From Trichoplax sp. H2 (lineage: Eukaryota; Placozoa; Uniplacotomia; Trichoplacea): DNA of 64,000 bases. The notes beneath the pieces were generated by a model. It saw only the letters and a list, made by a program, of their open reading frames with translations, made no database searches and was not told the DNA's origin. Both the position numbers and the translations under genes were made by a program. Positions 31,431 through 44,800 of the stretch are shown piece after piece. Positions within the stretch are counted from its first letter, which is position 1. Each line of letters starts with the position of its first letter. The stretch lies in NCBI GenBank assembly GCA_003344405.1, contig NOWV01000060.1, positions 124,001 through 188,000 on the forward strand. The letters run 5' to 3'.

Positions 31431-34411
31431 TAATGTGTAACTAAGTTTTTAGTTTGAGCTATTAAGCGCTATATGAAGGTTCTTACTTGACGTCAAGGTT
31501 GTCGCATCAAATAATTTATGCCACTTAAGTATCCGCGTAACTTAAAACGCAATAAATGCTTGCTAGCTAAGTGATTTTGATTGACGGAATTTTTTCTTAT
31601 TACGGCTAAGGTGATATTCGATATCAGTGTGGACATTTATAGTTAGGGTTGGGATTATAGATCAGAATTACTCTCAGTGTAATATTCGAAATAGTGGAAT
31701 GCTAAGAAGTATGTGGATCTTGACGGTATTATTAGTACGTTATAAGAAGGGGAATTACAGATTCTACCCTAATCCTTAAAATGTAACTACAAGATCGTGG
31801 TTGTACTTATGTTGGCATTTGATATGATGTTCATAATTGGTTTAGAGATGATTCATCTTATCACTTGATATTCATTTGCTATGAGCAAGAAGTATTCAGC
31901 ATTAACTTGTGAGATACAGACGTAGATCTGCAGCATTCAAGCGATTATACGGAGTATTTGATACTGGGGAATAAAAGTGAAGAAAAAATGATGTGTTCTA
32001 TGCACCTATTCTGTTACTGCCTTAGTAACTGCACACCCTGATAACGAAAAATCGATCATGTTTACAGTAGGGAAATTTAATCATTTGCAGATTATCGCTA
32101 CTATGAGTGCTGTATATATTAAGTCATAATATACTGATAGCTATTACATTATCATTTAATTGCAATGCTTGAATCGTTCTTTGGCACGAGTACTGTAGAA
32201 GATGATTTTATTAACTTCATACTTATCGTAAGCATACGATTACGATAGATATAATGTGAATTGATATCCAATTTTCTTTGTTATTTTCGCGCTTTGTTGC
32301 AATACAGATATCGTTAATAGGATGAAGTAATCGGCAGTCATTACCTGTGATATTTTCCTTCTGTTATGTACATATCGATGGATATGTTACAAGTTATCAA
32401 TCGGGGATATTACGATATTAGTGTATATTGCTTCACGACCTAATCAATAGTACATTTGTACTACAACAGTATCATCAGATTTGTTCAACAGCAAACTTAT
32501 TGTAGGTTGACAATGATAGATCTTTTAGTTGTCTTCTTTTCGGATAGATGACGTAATTGGAATATCGACGTTACCTTGCAGCACTATCATGCACGCCATT
32601 CGGTGATATTAATACTCGTGCATAACATAAATATAGACAGGTCGATTAGCATGAGTATATAAGTACAAATAAATACATAGGCTAATGAATTGATGATAAA
32701 TACTATCTATCTCAACTTTTCTTATATAACAGTGCCATGGTTGCATCCAATTTCTCTACTCAATTTATATATTACATCCATAATTATATAGTTCAAAGAA
32801 ATGCACTGATAAACAATGCATCTACAGTTTGTAGCACCTGGATGAAGCTGCCATTTATGCCATAGGATGGTCATCTATGGTCATTTTCTTGGATTTTGGG
32901 GGATGCATCATTACGTCATAACGCTGTGCAGCACCGGTTATACTGTACAGTATACAGTATAGATAGTACTGTACTTGTACTGTGCACTGTGAAGTACAGT
33001 ACAGTATACTGTAATAGTACTGTATGAATGAAGAGGCTGCCGCATGACTGCATGACTCTGAGATCTATTTTTGGCAAGCTTTGGTAACTGACAGTACTAC
33101 GTACTGTAGAGTACAGTACCTTGCACGTTAATGTACTGTAAATCGTGTAGGCAAGATGACTCATACTACTCATACAATACAGTGGAAACTGTACTAATCA
33201 TGTATACTGTACAGTATTATCTCAGTCTACCAAGCGACTGGAAGTTAAGTTTAAGAAGACTTTTACAAGCAATCGGTACGGTACAATATATTCAATCTAC
33301 AGTACAGTACTGTACTGTACTGTAGGCGGAAGACACACAACTGTATGACATCGCGCTTGAGTTTGAGTTCATTTACGCCCTTCTCAACTGCAACGTTTGA
33401 TTGTACTTTTACTCTTGCACTGTACAAAGGTAAAGCAAAGGAACTTGGGTACAGCCGTACTGTAGCATCAGCCTGCATGGCGTACGCGATGCAGCAAGAG
33501 TCCATAGCCAAACCCCTTCGTCCCAGGTACACTAAAAGTGAGCACACGTACTGTACAGTACAGTACACGTAATCACTTACAGTACAGTACTGTACACGTA
33601 ATCACGTACTGTACAGTACTGTACAGTACAGTACAGTACAGTACTGTCATCCGTCATACTGTAAGTACTGTACTGTACACTGTAGTACAGCAGACCGTGG
33701 ATTTTTAGCAGGTCAACGGCACTTGGCTCTTTCTTGTGACAAGACGACGGCAATTTTGGGCTTCCATTTTGGCCTGGCTAATCTGTAAGTTGCTCATTCT
33801 TACGACATATGTCATTCATTAACTGAGTTTAGCCATAATGTGTCAAGTAGTTAGCCACAAGGGTAATGGTAACGATAAGATCGTAATATTGCAGTGGTGA
33901 CGTATTAGCAACAAACGATCCTTTCCATTACACTACTGTACTTCTACCCGTCGTAGCTGTATAGGTGGGTTATACTGTAGGTTACGCTGGAAAAAAAAAT
34001 CACAGATAGCTCTGAAAGTGTGTTTGCAATTATCGAAGCATTCAATGTTAACCATTTATCAATGATAGTTCAAGTAGTACGGCTAATCTGAACGATACAA
34101 AACGGTTGATCGTATTTCGTTAAATGACTCCACTTTTCGCCAAATAGCAGTGGATATTCGCTTTAGCAAACATTGCATTTCAATATTGTAAATCCATTCT
34201 AGGCGTTGGTACAATACTCTACTTAGTGCAAGTTCTAACTGTCAATCCCAAATTTACTCCAACTTAGTACAATTACATTCATTGAAGAAGGAAAGAAAAC
34301 ATCGATTGCCTTCGCCTAACGCTTGTTCCAAAGTGCTTGAATAAAGATACCCAAAAATTCGCTTGACTTGGCAATTTGGAGAAAAGATTGACTGAAGACC
34401 AATATACTGCC
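31431..34411. other. Spacer between MTHFD1 and EHD
   Basis: No exon with recognisable similarity was found. The middle (about 32935-33690) is a dense field of TACTGTAC palindromes that produces several spurious open frames on both strands. The remainder is ordinary AT-rich sequence that should include the MTHFD1 3' UTR and the EHD promoter. Confidence 0.55.
32935..33690. repeat. Dense TACTGTAC / GTACAGTA palindrome field
   Basis: Self-complementary words built from TACTG and CAGTA dominate about 32940-33020, 33090-33130, 33200-33220, 33295-33325 and 33547-33690. In the last block two copies of GTACACGTAATCAC lie 29 bp apart (33563 and 33592), so part of it has grown by local duplication. The arms can pair with one another in many registers. 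The block sits 0.7-1.5 kb upstream of the EHD start codon. Confidence 0.85.
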
Positions 34412-36345
34412 ATGTTTAGTTGGTTAAAGAGTAGTGAAGCTAAAGAACCTGAGGTATTCAACTCAGTCGTCGATGGATTGAAAAAAATTTACAGGCATAC
34501 CATTCGCCCTTTAGAAGATGCATATAAATTTCACGAATTTCATTCACCTCCAATGGAAGACCCTGATTTTTTTGCCAAACCAATGATATTATTGATTGGT
34601 CAATATTCAACTGGTAAGACCACATTTATACGATATCTACTAGAACGAGAATTTCCTGGTATGAGAATCGGACCCGAACCAACAACTGATTGTTTCGCTG
34701 CTGTCATGCACGGAGAAACGGAGAAAGTCATTCCTGGTAATGCTTTAGTAGTTGATCCAGCTAAGCAATTTCGTGGCCTGTCGCGTTTTGGCAATGCATT
34801 CTTGCAACGATTTTGTGCATCTGAAGTGAATAGCAATGTCCTAGATCATATCACCATTATTGATTCACCTGGTATTCTATCTGGCGAGAAGCAACGCGTA
34901 TCACGCGGTTATAGTTTCACTGGGGTTATCGAGTGGTTTGCTGAAAGAGTAGATAGGATCATTTTATTGTTTGATGCCCATAAATTGGATATTTCTGACG
35001 AATTTCGCTCTGCTATCAAATGCTTAAGGGGCAATGATGACAAAATTCGCATTGTGTTGAATAAAGCAGATATGATTGATGCTCAACAGTTAATGAGAGT
35101 TTATGGTGCTCTAATGTGGTCTCTTGGAAAAGTTTTAGGCACACCTGAAGTTGCTCGTGTTTACATTGGATCCTTTTGGGATCAACCTTTACGTTATGAC
35201 GACAATAGAAAGCTTTTTGAAGTAGAACAACGCGATTTATTTGAAGATATTAGGAAATTGCCACGTAACGCAGCATTACGAAAGCTGAACGACTTAGTAA
35301 AAAGGGCGCGACTTGCTAAGGTACGCTAACTGCTATGAGATGAATTCCCTAGTTCAGATAAGATTGCTCTAAGATTGGGTAGTATTAATATAATTAGTGA
35401 TACTTGTAAAAATGTACTAATTTTTAAGATACAGTAAATCATTTTTAGTATACGCCTATCATTAATATACATTCATCCTCAGGACTCCATTTGATTAAGT
35501 AAACATAATGCTGTACAATAATTATGAGTAGACCAATAGCTTCAAACAAGATAGTTGTAGTTTTTATGCGATAATTAATACATTCTTTGTCTAGACTATT
35601 GTTGATTATATTGCCCTTTCATATTGATCTACTGTAGGTCCACGCACTTGTTATTTCAACTCTAAAGAAGGAAATGCCCTCTATGTTTTATAAAGACTCT
35701 AAAAAGATGAGTTTGATTGATAATTTGGAACAAATTTACGATCGAATAAGCTCTGAACATAGTGTATCTCCCGGAGATTTTCCTCCATTAGCAATGATGC
35801 AAGAGAAATTGAGAAAATATGATTTTAGCAAATTTTCATCCTTAAAACAAAAAATGATAGACGAATTGGATAGAGTTATGGGTAATGAAATTCCTAAATT
35901 AATGTGCATGGTTCCTGAAGAGGAGAAAATGGAAGGCGATACCACTGTTACTGGTGGAGCATTTTCCGCAACTGACAATGCTCCGTTTAACCAGAATAAA
36001 GCCTTAGGAGCTGATGAAGGTGGAGAAACAGATTGGGTTATATTTGAGAAAAAGGAAGAAAAATATGACGACATATTCCGTAAACTCAAGCCTAAGAATG
36101 GTAAGCTCAGCGGAGAGCAGGTGAAGACTGAAATGACCAAATCGAAACTTCCCAACTCTGTCTTGGCTCGTATTTGGAAACTATCAGATCTTGATGGTGA
36201 CGGCTATCTAGATGAAGATGAATTTGCAGTAGCAATGTATTTAATTGAGTATAAGTTAGAAGGTCAAGACTTACCATCCGAATTACCTGTTGGTGTAATC
36301 CCACCATCTAAGCGTAAAGGTGATCAGGGTGGTAATCCATTCTAA
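34412..36345 (+). CDS. EHD: EHD-family dynamin-like ATPase
   Basis: EHD proteins oligomerise on tubular membranes and drive endocytic recycling. Two exons, 34412-35320 and 35638-36345, give 538 aa, close to the roughly 534-543 aa of animal EHD proteins. The ATG at 34412 is chosen because it gives MFSW, the usual EHD start; upstream in-frame sequence has no ATG. Visible parts: N-terminal helical region with FHEFHSP (41-47), P-loop GQYSTGKTT (63-71), IDSPGILSGEKQR, the NKAD specificity motif, LPRNAALRKLNDL, then a C-terminal EH domain with the EF loop DLDGDGYLDEDEF and tryptophan in ARIWKL that forms the NPF pocket. The linker has APF where vertebrate EHD1 has GPF. The protein ends in NPF after a Gly-rich stretch, which I do not recall from vertebrate EHD1-4. 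Which vertebrate paralogue it matches cannot be decided; it is probably pro-orthologous. Confidence 0.97.
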
Positions 36346-38232
36346 TAACACTTTTTGATTTGATTGTAATGTATTGGTACCAAAATTCAGTATTCTCACT
36401 AGAAATTGAACCGATTATAGCTATGAGCCTTGGGGGTATTTATAGGATATAATGCTTTACATGGACGTGTGGCCTGATAGAATTTCTAGCTAATTAATTT
36501 TGTGGTGTTGTTATTAACAATAGATAAATATAAATTTCCGTAAAATTATTATTTTTAGGGCATATTCGTTTTGCAATTTCTGGTAATTATATCTGGTAAT
36601 ACTTGTTCATGACGTACCGTTATCAACGAAATGATAACCACTTTTTTTTATGTTAGGATATGATCATACTTGTAGACTTTATCTGTCGCGTCATCATATA
36701 ATCTATTGCAATGGTGTTACAAACTTGCAAGCATTCATCAGTTAAAATTGATGTTGAATGCTTCTTGAGACAAAAATTACGTTAACCTCTATTAATTTTT
36801 AAGCTGTGACTTATAGTGCAATAGCAACTTGGCGTGATGATGTTATTTTTAAACTCTGTTAATGTAATTGTCCTCAATTTCTGCTGTAAGTTTCCTTTCG
36901 TAGAACATTAGATTAGAGTTATAGTAATAACTAGTAATTATTGCAATTAAATTACCATTGCTGGAGTATCCAGCCGCATATGTATATTTATCTTTCTTTC
37001 TAGATATCAATTTCAGTAAGTAGCAAATTGCTGCATGCTAGGATAGATAGGCATATGTTAGAGTGTTACCTACCAAAACTAAGCTGTTCCTATCAATTTG
37101 CTCTGACGGATTTACGTTTTAGTTTTATGGCATCATTACGTACGATATTGTAGTTATCGCAATCTCAATTATTGGCTGGATTAGCACTTGGTTTTAGCAA
37201 CTACTGCGTTTAAGTACGTGCTGCACTTATAGCGTTAGGTATCGTTCTTCCAATAGTCCACTACATCACCCTGGTTGAGTTGTAGCACCTGCACGAACTT
37301 GCAAACTTTGGTTTGTAGCGTTTTTTGTATATCCAGTGGAAGTGATGTGTTGCATTTATAAAAATATAGTTCATGCGATAAGATTGACCGAATTTGTATA
37401 TTGATGACTCAGCGGAATAAATGAAATTTAATGGAAAAGCTGACGGAAAGAAGATTTATTTTATATAATAGAGAAACTTGCTTTCTCTTACATTATTTGG
37501 ACTTTATGACCTTAGTGATGCTATAGACCGTTATTCTGCACTCATGTATCCTAATTAATACCAAATGATAACTTTATCATTAGAAATTTGATAACCTGAC
37601 AGAGAAGTTAGTGGCTCGGGTCTCATATCGATGTATAATGTTCAAGTACAGTGTTCAGGTATCAGTATAGATGCAATGCTTTAAACAATTGGCAGACTTC
37701 GAAGGTTACACACACTCCTACGAGTATGTCGTTTCGAATTCATCTATTCTCAGTCACACTGTTTTAGACCATAAGTTTTGTTCCATTTTCTTCCTATACC
37801 TATGCACTGTTAGCTAAGTAACAGGTTAAGGCTTCTATTTCAATACACATTACTAGATGGTAATCTTAAACTATACTAAGTTGAAACATACTTACATTAA
37901 GGTGATGATAATAATGAGCGTCGTGCCTGTTGTGCATTAGTTCCTGTACGTGTACGAGTATATCATTTAGAAATACTTATTACTGTTCCTGTCTACTACG
38001 TATTGTTTATAAGTTGTTGACAGACCTCAGCATTGATATCCTTTTACATATACGTATTTATAAACTTATCTAGGATATGTGTAAGGGTATTCATACAAGG
38101 TATTGTATATTCTATCAACAACCTGATATTGTGGAAGTAATTAAGCCTACAGTAATAGTATCTGGGTTATGATTCAAGCCTTTCTGTTGCTTTCGTGTAT
38201 GTCACCAAATACAATTATGTGTACAATGCTCT

Positions 38233-38601
38233 TCATGCACGTACACAACATATCCTCTCAAAGATATTTATAATGGACGTTAATTTTGAGCAAATATGAT
38301 TATGTAGAGTAGTATCATATAATAAAGTTTTGAATTTAGTCAGTTCTGTATGACCAATGTTTACTTTTAACATATAAAGTATTGTGGTTAGGAGTGATGG
38401 TATAATTACGTTAATATTGAAATCGTCAATACGTCCATTGCAAAATGCAACAAATTGACGACCGTATACGTCTGGCAGATTTATAACTATGATTTTGAAT
38501 GACAATAACCAATAACGTAGTGGATGCGAAATTACGTAACCCGGAATCCATGGTATATTGCTCGTTGCATCCTCGTCATCAATGATCAAGGATTCGCTCA
38601 T
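38233..38601 (-). CDS. Unrecognised open frame of 122 codons
   Basis: An ATG-started frame of 122 codons ends at a stop and includes ESLIIDDEDATSNIPWIPGY and NLPDVYGRQFVAFCNGRIDD. It is longer than most chance frames in this AT-rich sequence, but it matches no family I know. No splice partner, signal peptide or membrane segment is clear. It may be chance or a lineage-specific gene. Confidence 0.2.
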   Translation of the reverse strand: MSESLIIDDEDATSNIPWIPGYVISHPLRYWLLSFKIIVINLPDVYGRQFVAFCNGRIDDFNINVIIPSLLTTILYMLKVNIGHTELTKFKTLLYDTTLHNHICSKLTSIINIFERICCVRA

Positions 38602-40164
38602 TGCGTTTTAGCTAATAGCGTTATTGATATCAGACGTGCTACACTTGCATTATACGATATTGGTCGATACATCGCCTACAGTAAGTTTTAAATTATTTTC
38701 ATTCTTTGGATTATGGCCTTATTATCCTTTGGTTTATTTATCTACTAAGTGTAATTAATTCATTTTTAATAGTCGTATACGCATATTATTCTTTCTTTTG
38801 TTTATAATTTATTATCGCGAAGTAATGATAAGAAACGGTATTTATGAATTCATTGTCATCACTTCATATGGCTCTTCAAGCATTATAACCTATTGTTATG
38901 GATAATTTCTCTATAATGTTTGTTGGCTAATTATTGGCTAAATTAATTCCATGCCTTGATTCAATACTTCAACCATCCAGCTGCTGGTTTGAATTAACCA
39001 TAAATGTATCTGCTGATAAAATACAATGATGGGAATTTATATTCTTCTAGAACGATACCGGGATAGATATATTTCGTCATAACACCAACAAGATTAATTG
39101 CATGATATCTAGTAATGAAGAAAAGAATATCAGACCATTGAAGTGTGAATAGAATTACTTCGCTTAATCCTAAACTCTAAGCGTAATATAGTATTTAATA
39201 CAGCAGACGATCGTAGTCTAGCTTCTAGTTTTGATATTCATTTTAATGAGAACTGTGTTGTTCAAGGATCAATTTACAATTGATTTAACAGTTATGAGGT
39301 AACGAAGAAGCAAAATCATAGAAGCGCACATATATAATTTGTATGGCATTATGACTAATAACCCACTTCAAGAATTTTTTCTTATTTTTTTCTTACAGCT
39401 ATCGAAGATAAGCTTTAAACAATCAAGATTGCAAACTATCGGATAGTGATCCATTGTATAATTGAGGTAAATCAATGGATTTATAGTAAGGTTGTTTTCA
39501 TTTTGTAACGACGACGTGAAGGCGACTTATACCACGTATGTTAGTATTCCCTGCTATTTAATTCCAATGTGAATGCGCGTTCTGCCCATAAATTAATAAT
39601 AATAATCCCACATTTATGCTACTTTAACATCGCGGGATGTACACCGAAAAATACAGCATAATATAGCGTATCTACAGTACTTCTGAGTAGTTGTCATCTG
39701 TGATCAGCAGAAAGCAACTTCAATCTGAGACGAAAACGGCTTTAGTTAAGTCAATATCGCACCGTATCCGTAGCAATTTACTACTGACTTGTCTAGTTCA
39801 ATTGTAGATGCAATGTCTTTTACGTGTATTCCGCTCATTTCCTTTACTAGTCTGTGACAAATAAAGCATTACGCTAGCAATCTATTGATATTTTCGGCTA
39901 ATTTTTCGACGAGATCAATTGAACTGACGGTGAATGATTGAATAGTCAGTGGTTTATCTGCTTTCAAAGATCCTCTTGACAAGCTAGCATAGCGTTACGG
40001 ATGCTTTCTTATTCATTGAGAGATACAACGAATGATCTGATACGCTATAAGACTTTATTGCTTGTAATTTGGATTTGATCAATCCTTCCATACCTGATTG
40101 TTGTAAAACTGTAACAAATTTTATCGAAATAATCATCGATTAGTCTAACCATTCCTTGAGGTAT

Positions 40165-40180
40165 ACCCTAACCCTAACCC
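40165..40180 (-). repeat. Short interstitial telomere-type repeat (TTAGGG)
   Basis: ACCCTAACCCTAACCC gives about two and a half CCCTAA units, i.e. TTAGGG on the minus strand, inside a gene spacer. A second one lies at about 56703-56716. These are common scars of telomerase-mediated break repair in animals. Confidence 0.8.
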
Positions 40181-40326
40181 TTGAATGACATCATCAGGTT
40201 ACAAGAATTGATTTTACTGCCTGCCTACTCAGTATTGAAACCGTAGGTATGAGTCATTGGTGAGTCATTGGAGCAGTGACCGAGGACAGTGAGTTGGTGC
40301 ACAGTAAACGAACAATCAGGGAGTAC

Positions 40327-40462
40327 GATACGGTACGGTACGGCACGGTACGGTACAGTACGTCATGATTCTTGACTGCGCAGTGACTGGTGTTTTGAAG
40401 ATGTTATACGCATACTGGACCTATCCAGTACAGCATGTACTGTACTGTATTGTCTAGTATGT
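40327..40462. repeat. GGTAC short tandem repeat with TACTGTAC words
   Basis: CGGTACGGTACGG-type pentamer repeats (about 40327-40362) run into TACTGTACTGTA near 40438-40452. This is the third cluster of the TACTG/CAGTA family in the window, and it lies 1.4 kb before the Numb start codon. Confidence 0.75.
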
Positions 40463-41864
40463 ACCATGGACCGTATGGATTTGTTATCTATATACACAGA
40501 CAGTATGGTATCCGTTTTGCGTATTATAGGTGGACAATGTACCATTTTTTTTTAACATTCCTCATTCGAAAATGGAAAATAACCTGAGGGAGATGTCGTA
40601 AAAATCCTTCGTTATCAATGTCAATATGGACAATACTGTACATTTATATAAGAACGGTATGATGAAATAAAAATGGATCAACTATCGGTTGGGTATGGAA
40701 ATATTGAGAATAATTCTTCACTAATCGCATCGATCTCATTGACTCTGTACTGTACCCGTGAGATCTAATAGAGACAGTCTTGATCAGTCAGTGCGGTCAT
40801 GGACGCGCGGTCTACACCCCATAGTATCGTACTACCAAGAGATAGCGAAAGACTAGTAAAGAGAGAAGAGAAATCGCACTCTTCTCACTTTAATAGTCCA
40901 TGATACTACAGACAGTAATACCCCATTTACTTTCCAATCTAAAAAAAAATAAGATCAACAGTAATATCCGGCTCTTACAATATTAAACATGGAAATTGGT
41001 AGGACTGTCGACGCCCACAGTCAGGAGTGTTTTTGAGCGGGGTTTATTGAGCCGTCCATCCACTGCATCGTACAGTACAGTCAGTATACATTGGGTACAA
41101 GACGGTTGAACCCACTGGTATCACCTGGTATGTTACACAGTGACTCCATGTATGACGGTTCATACCGACTGAAGCTTCTTCCGTTCGTCACACGTCCGTC
41201 CCATGTGACACAACATTTCACAGTTGTCGCCGTCGTGACATACCTATTTATTACAACTGTTGCCCGTGTGAGTCACCTTATTTGTATTCAGGTCAAGAAG
41301 GAGAAATTGGCGTTCACTGAATTGGCAAAGAAGCAGCTTGCAAAAGTTCCAATATTGCTAATTGAACAGACGATTGCCTTACTTGTGGTATTGATTGATT
41401 GCTAGAAAGGTTGTATTGCATCAATTGGCATTTGATTGAAAAGATTTAGCGCTAATTTACATGACGACAATCAAGTCAGTGCCGTGGTAGCTGCAGGAAA
41501 GTTCAAATATTCAGCCGGCTAAATTCCAAACTCAGCACTGTCCAAAAAAAAAAAATTGCAGTCAATGGTGGCCTATCTGTTAGCTACAGAAGAGAAAAAA
41601 TAATCCAACAAATTTTCCTGTCTCTATTTCAACGTATAAATTACAAGATTATTCATTCGTTGAATTCGTAAAGATTAAATATTCATCCAACTTGGTATCG
41701 TGGCTAGTTACTAATTCATTGACGAGGAAACAATTAGTCATTGAAGTCATCATCACAACTGGATAACCTGCCATCCAGTGCCTGACAGTCCCCCCCTCCC
41801 ATTCATTATTTATATATGTTATACAAATTATCATTCTTTTCAAGCGGTATCTGGATAAAACGTC

Positions 41865-44800
41865 ATGAAGAAATTTACCCGTACTTTAAGCTTTCGACGC
41901 AAGCATGCACCTAAAACAACCTCCTCAGAAGATCAGCGATCATCCTATTGGGAAGAGGATAGCTACAAAGTCAAACATGGTCAAATTGTCTTCCCTGTCA
42001 AGGTAAATCTAGTGGTCGTGTCATTTCCAATTTATAGTTAATCAAGATTGAGTTGCTATCTTCAATCTTTGTCGTACAGTAAATAGTCATTTATTATTTA
42101 TTATTTTTATTCTATCAGTGTTGTACTACCCTCATTCCATAAACATCAACTTGTTTTATATACTGTATGACTTATTCTTAAGTCTTAACGTTTATTAATT
42201 GAGAAGGAAATATTTTGGTAGTAACACCAACAACAACAACAATACAAGTCCGTCACAATGCTTTGGATTGTTGTTAGTAATATGAGTTACAAATACTTTA
42301 CTATGCAGTCATCTGGGTTGGATTGCCATTTTGAACGAGCAATCGTGATACGTTAGTAGCGAATGCTATAAGGTAACTCGGCTACTTATTTTTTAAACTG
42401 CTTGCAATCAAGATTTTACAAATTGTACAATTCATCGACTGTACTTTAGTTCACAGTTTTTTCTAAAATGATCACAATCAGTGATTGCTTTCTTATCTAT
42501 TATACCCGCTACTGTAGTTATCTGTTAACTATTTTCTTACCAGCAATAATTATTTACAGTACAGAGACGTAGTGAACTTTAATTATTTGCTATTGCTGTA
42601 CGTAAGGCGTACCTACCATACGGCGATGCTACCAGAATTAGAAATTGCTATTGATTTTGGTATAGCCAATTATTCATAAATGACGGACAAGTTGATCATT
42701 AAGCAATAAATGACAACAGCAAAGTACCCTAATATTCTTGGTTGCTTTAATTTTAAGGACAGGCAAAAATTGCATTTTCAATACAGCAGAACTTGATCGC
42801 CGATCATCATCATCCGAGTTTCGTTTTACCTTAAATTACCGTATATTACATCATATGTTTTGACAGTTGGCAAGGCTAATGAAATCAAGTGAACGATTCA
42901 ATTTTGGGGTTTCGTAAGAAATTACAATGTTCATATGCTATGCAGTATAGTGCAATCTCCCTTTACACTAAATCATTTAGTAGCCACATCATCTGTAAAT
43001 CTTTCAACTTTGTATGTAGATTCAAATCTTACTATCCATGTTTTTCAATAAGCCAAGTTACTGCTAGAAAGAGATCACGTATAAAATGAAATAAAATTGA
43101 AGATACCTAAAGTGATGATTGTGAAAATTTCTTTAACCTTTTATGATTGCCTTAAGATTTCTTAATTTGTTGTCTTAACTTTTCCTTACTGTTTACGTGT
43201 GGTTTAAGACCAATGTAATACCTGGTCAATACTAATCGAGTATTCCACTTTTTTTACTAAACTGTTCAGCCGATTGCCCTTTTTTGATTGCAGTTTTGTT
43301 TCTTTAAATTATAGTATTTAGGTTCTTTAGAAGTAACTAAATCTCGTGGTACAGATATATGCCATGAAGCTGCAATGGCCATGATGAAGGTCAGTTAACT
43401 TTATCTCCCAAAAATTAGGAAAATTGTTCGTCTTTAATCAATTAATAATTGATTGATTAAAATAGACATTGCTTCATTTATCTGAGTATAGTATCATGCA
43501 AGCGTATGTGTGGAATGACGACACAATATGGTTCATTTAATCTCGTAGATTAAATTTTCATTTTTACATTTTTTCATTGATTTACGATCTGACGAGAACA
43601 TTCCATCGCAATTTAGCAGTGATCGTTAAAATCAAAGTTATTCATTACTACCGCGATATACATCTGTATATATATAAACTGTAGTCATTTCAATTACTCT
43701 CCTGTACACTATTTGCCATTTTAAGTTTACGACGATACTAAGTCAATGATAGCTCAAGATGGAGACTATCCTGTATCGACGGAAATCTCCGGTGGATTGA
43801 TGACCTGTCAGGTCTAGTGCTATGGTATTATTATTTGACTATAGATCTGATGGTTTTAGACGTACGCTTATACTGTAACATGATTAGGTAAACTCACTTC
43901 TACTCATAATTTTCTCTATAATAGCGACTTCTTTATTGATTCATCCTTCATTTGATTCCCACTCCTACAAGTTTTTAGTAATTTCTTCTATAGAAAAGTG
44001 GTAAATTATACTGCATCATATGAAGAAGCATTAGTTAAGAAATCGACTGCAGTATGTGAGATCAACAAACTTCGTAAACAGCTTCGATAAACAATGGCAT
44101 CAGCAGTGTAAAAAGTCAATAACAACGTAACAATGCTGTTGTAGAATTTCTAAAATTACTCCAGCATTGATCTACTGTATTTATCATACGAGTTGCTTGT
44201 ATTGAAGCATTTACTATTAGAAACTTTATTTATGTTCACTCACTATTGGCTAGTATTGTACTCTGTCTAAATCACTTGAAAAAAGTGATCACATCCTACT
44301 TCAAAATAAGGGTGATCATGCACCCATTGTAATTTACACAGTAAATTGTTATTATTATCAATTAATTTTACAGACTACGGTACTGTATTTGCCCATATCT
44401 ATCGGTCTTTCGAATATGTACTTGTAACTCAACAAATCACGATGCTGTGCTAAATACTGGGCGGGCGAGACAGCGGTCTATGATAACGGGATGATGAAGA
44501 TATGAATTAGGATCTACATGCGATAGCGGCTAAATATGCTATAGTCCACAGCAATTCAATATTTGGATATTTATTGACAATAAAAGGATCATATCAGGGA
44601 CTACTCAAAGCACATTAGTCTCTGATCATATGCAGTATTTATGCACCATATCTACATACTGTATGGTAGTTGGAACCTTCCGCATTATTACGATTATCGA
44701 ATATACAGTAGTATCTTTGTTTCGATGGACGTATTGATGTTGACATTGATGTTAATGTCTTTTAAACTGGTATTGATATATCTATCACCTTTAACTCTGT

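Larger units (their letters stand above)
36346..41864. other. Spacer between EHD and Numb
   Basis: No conserved exon was recognised in these 5.5 kb. It holds one moderate minus-strand open frame (38233-38601), a short interstitial telomere repeat (40165-40180), a GGTAC-type short repeat with TACTGTAC words (about 40327-40460), and a plus-strand open frame (41091-41405) of unknown nature with somewhat higher GC. The Numb promoter should lie near the right end. Confidence 0.5.

Noticed and set aside
32916-33572. Several open frames of 64-101 codons in the spacer before EHD
   Set aside because: Their peptides (YCTVQY, STVLY and the like) are translations of the TACTGTAC repeat on both strands.
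34376-34411. Twelve-codon N-terminal extension of EHD
   Set aside because: It begins with TTG rather than ATG and is foreign to the family, whereas the ATG at 34412 gives the canonical MFSW start.
35736-36307. Minus-strand frames of 139 and 66 codons
   Set aside because: They are antisense to the second EHD exon, which carries the conserved EH domain.
41091-41405. 104-codon plus-strand frame upstream of Numb
   Set aside because: No family similarity; it overlaps repeat-rich GC-shifted sequence and does not splice in phase into the Numb start exon.
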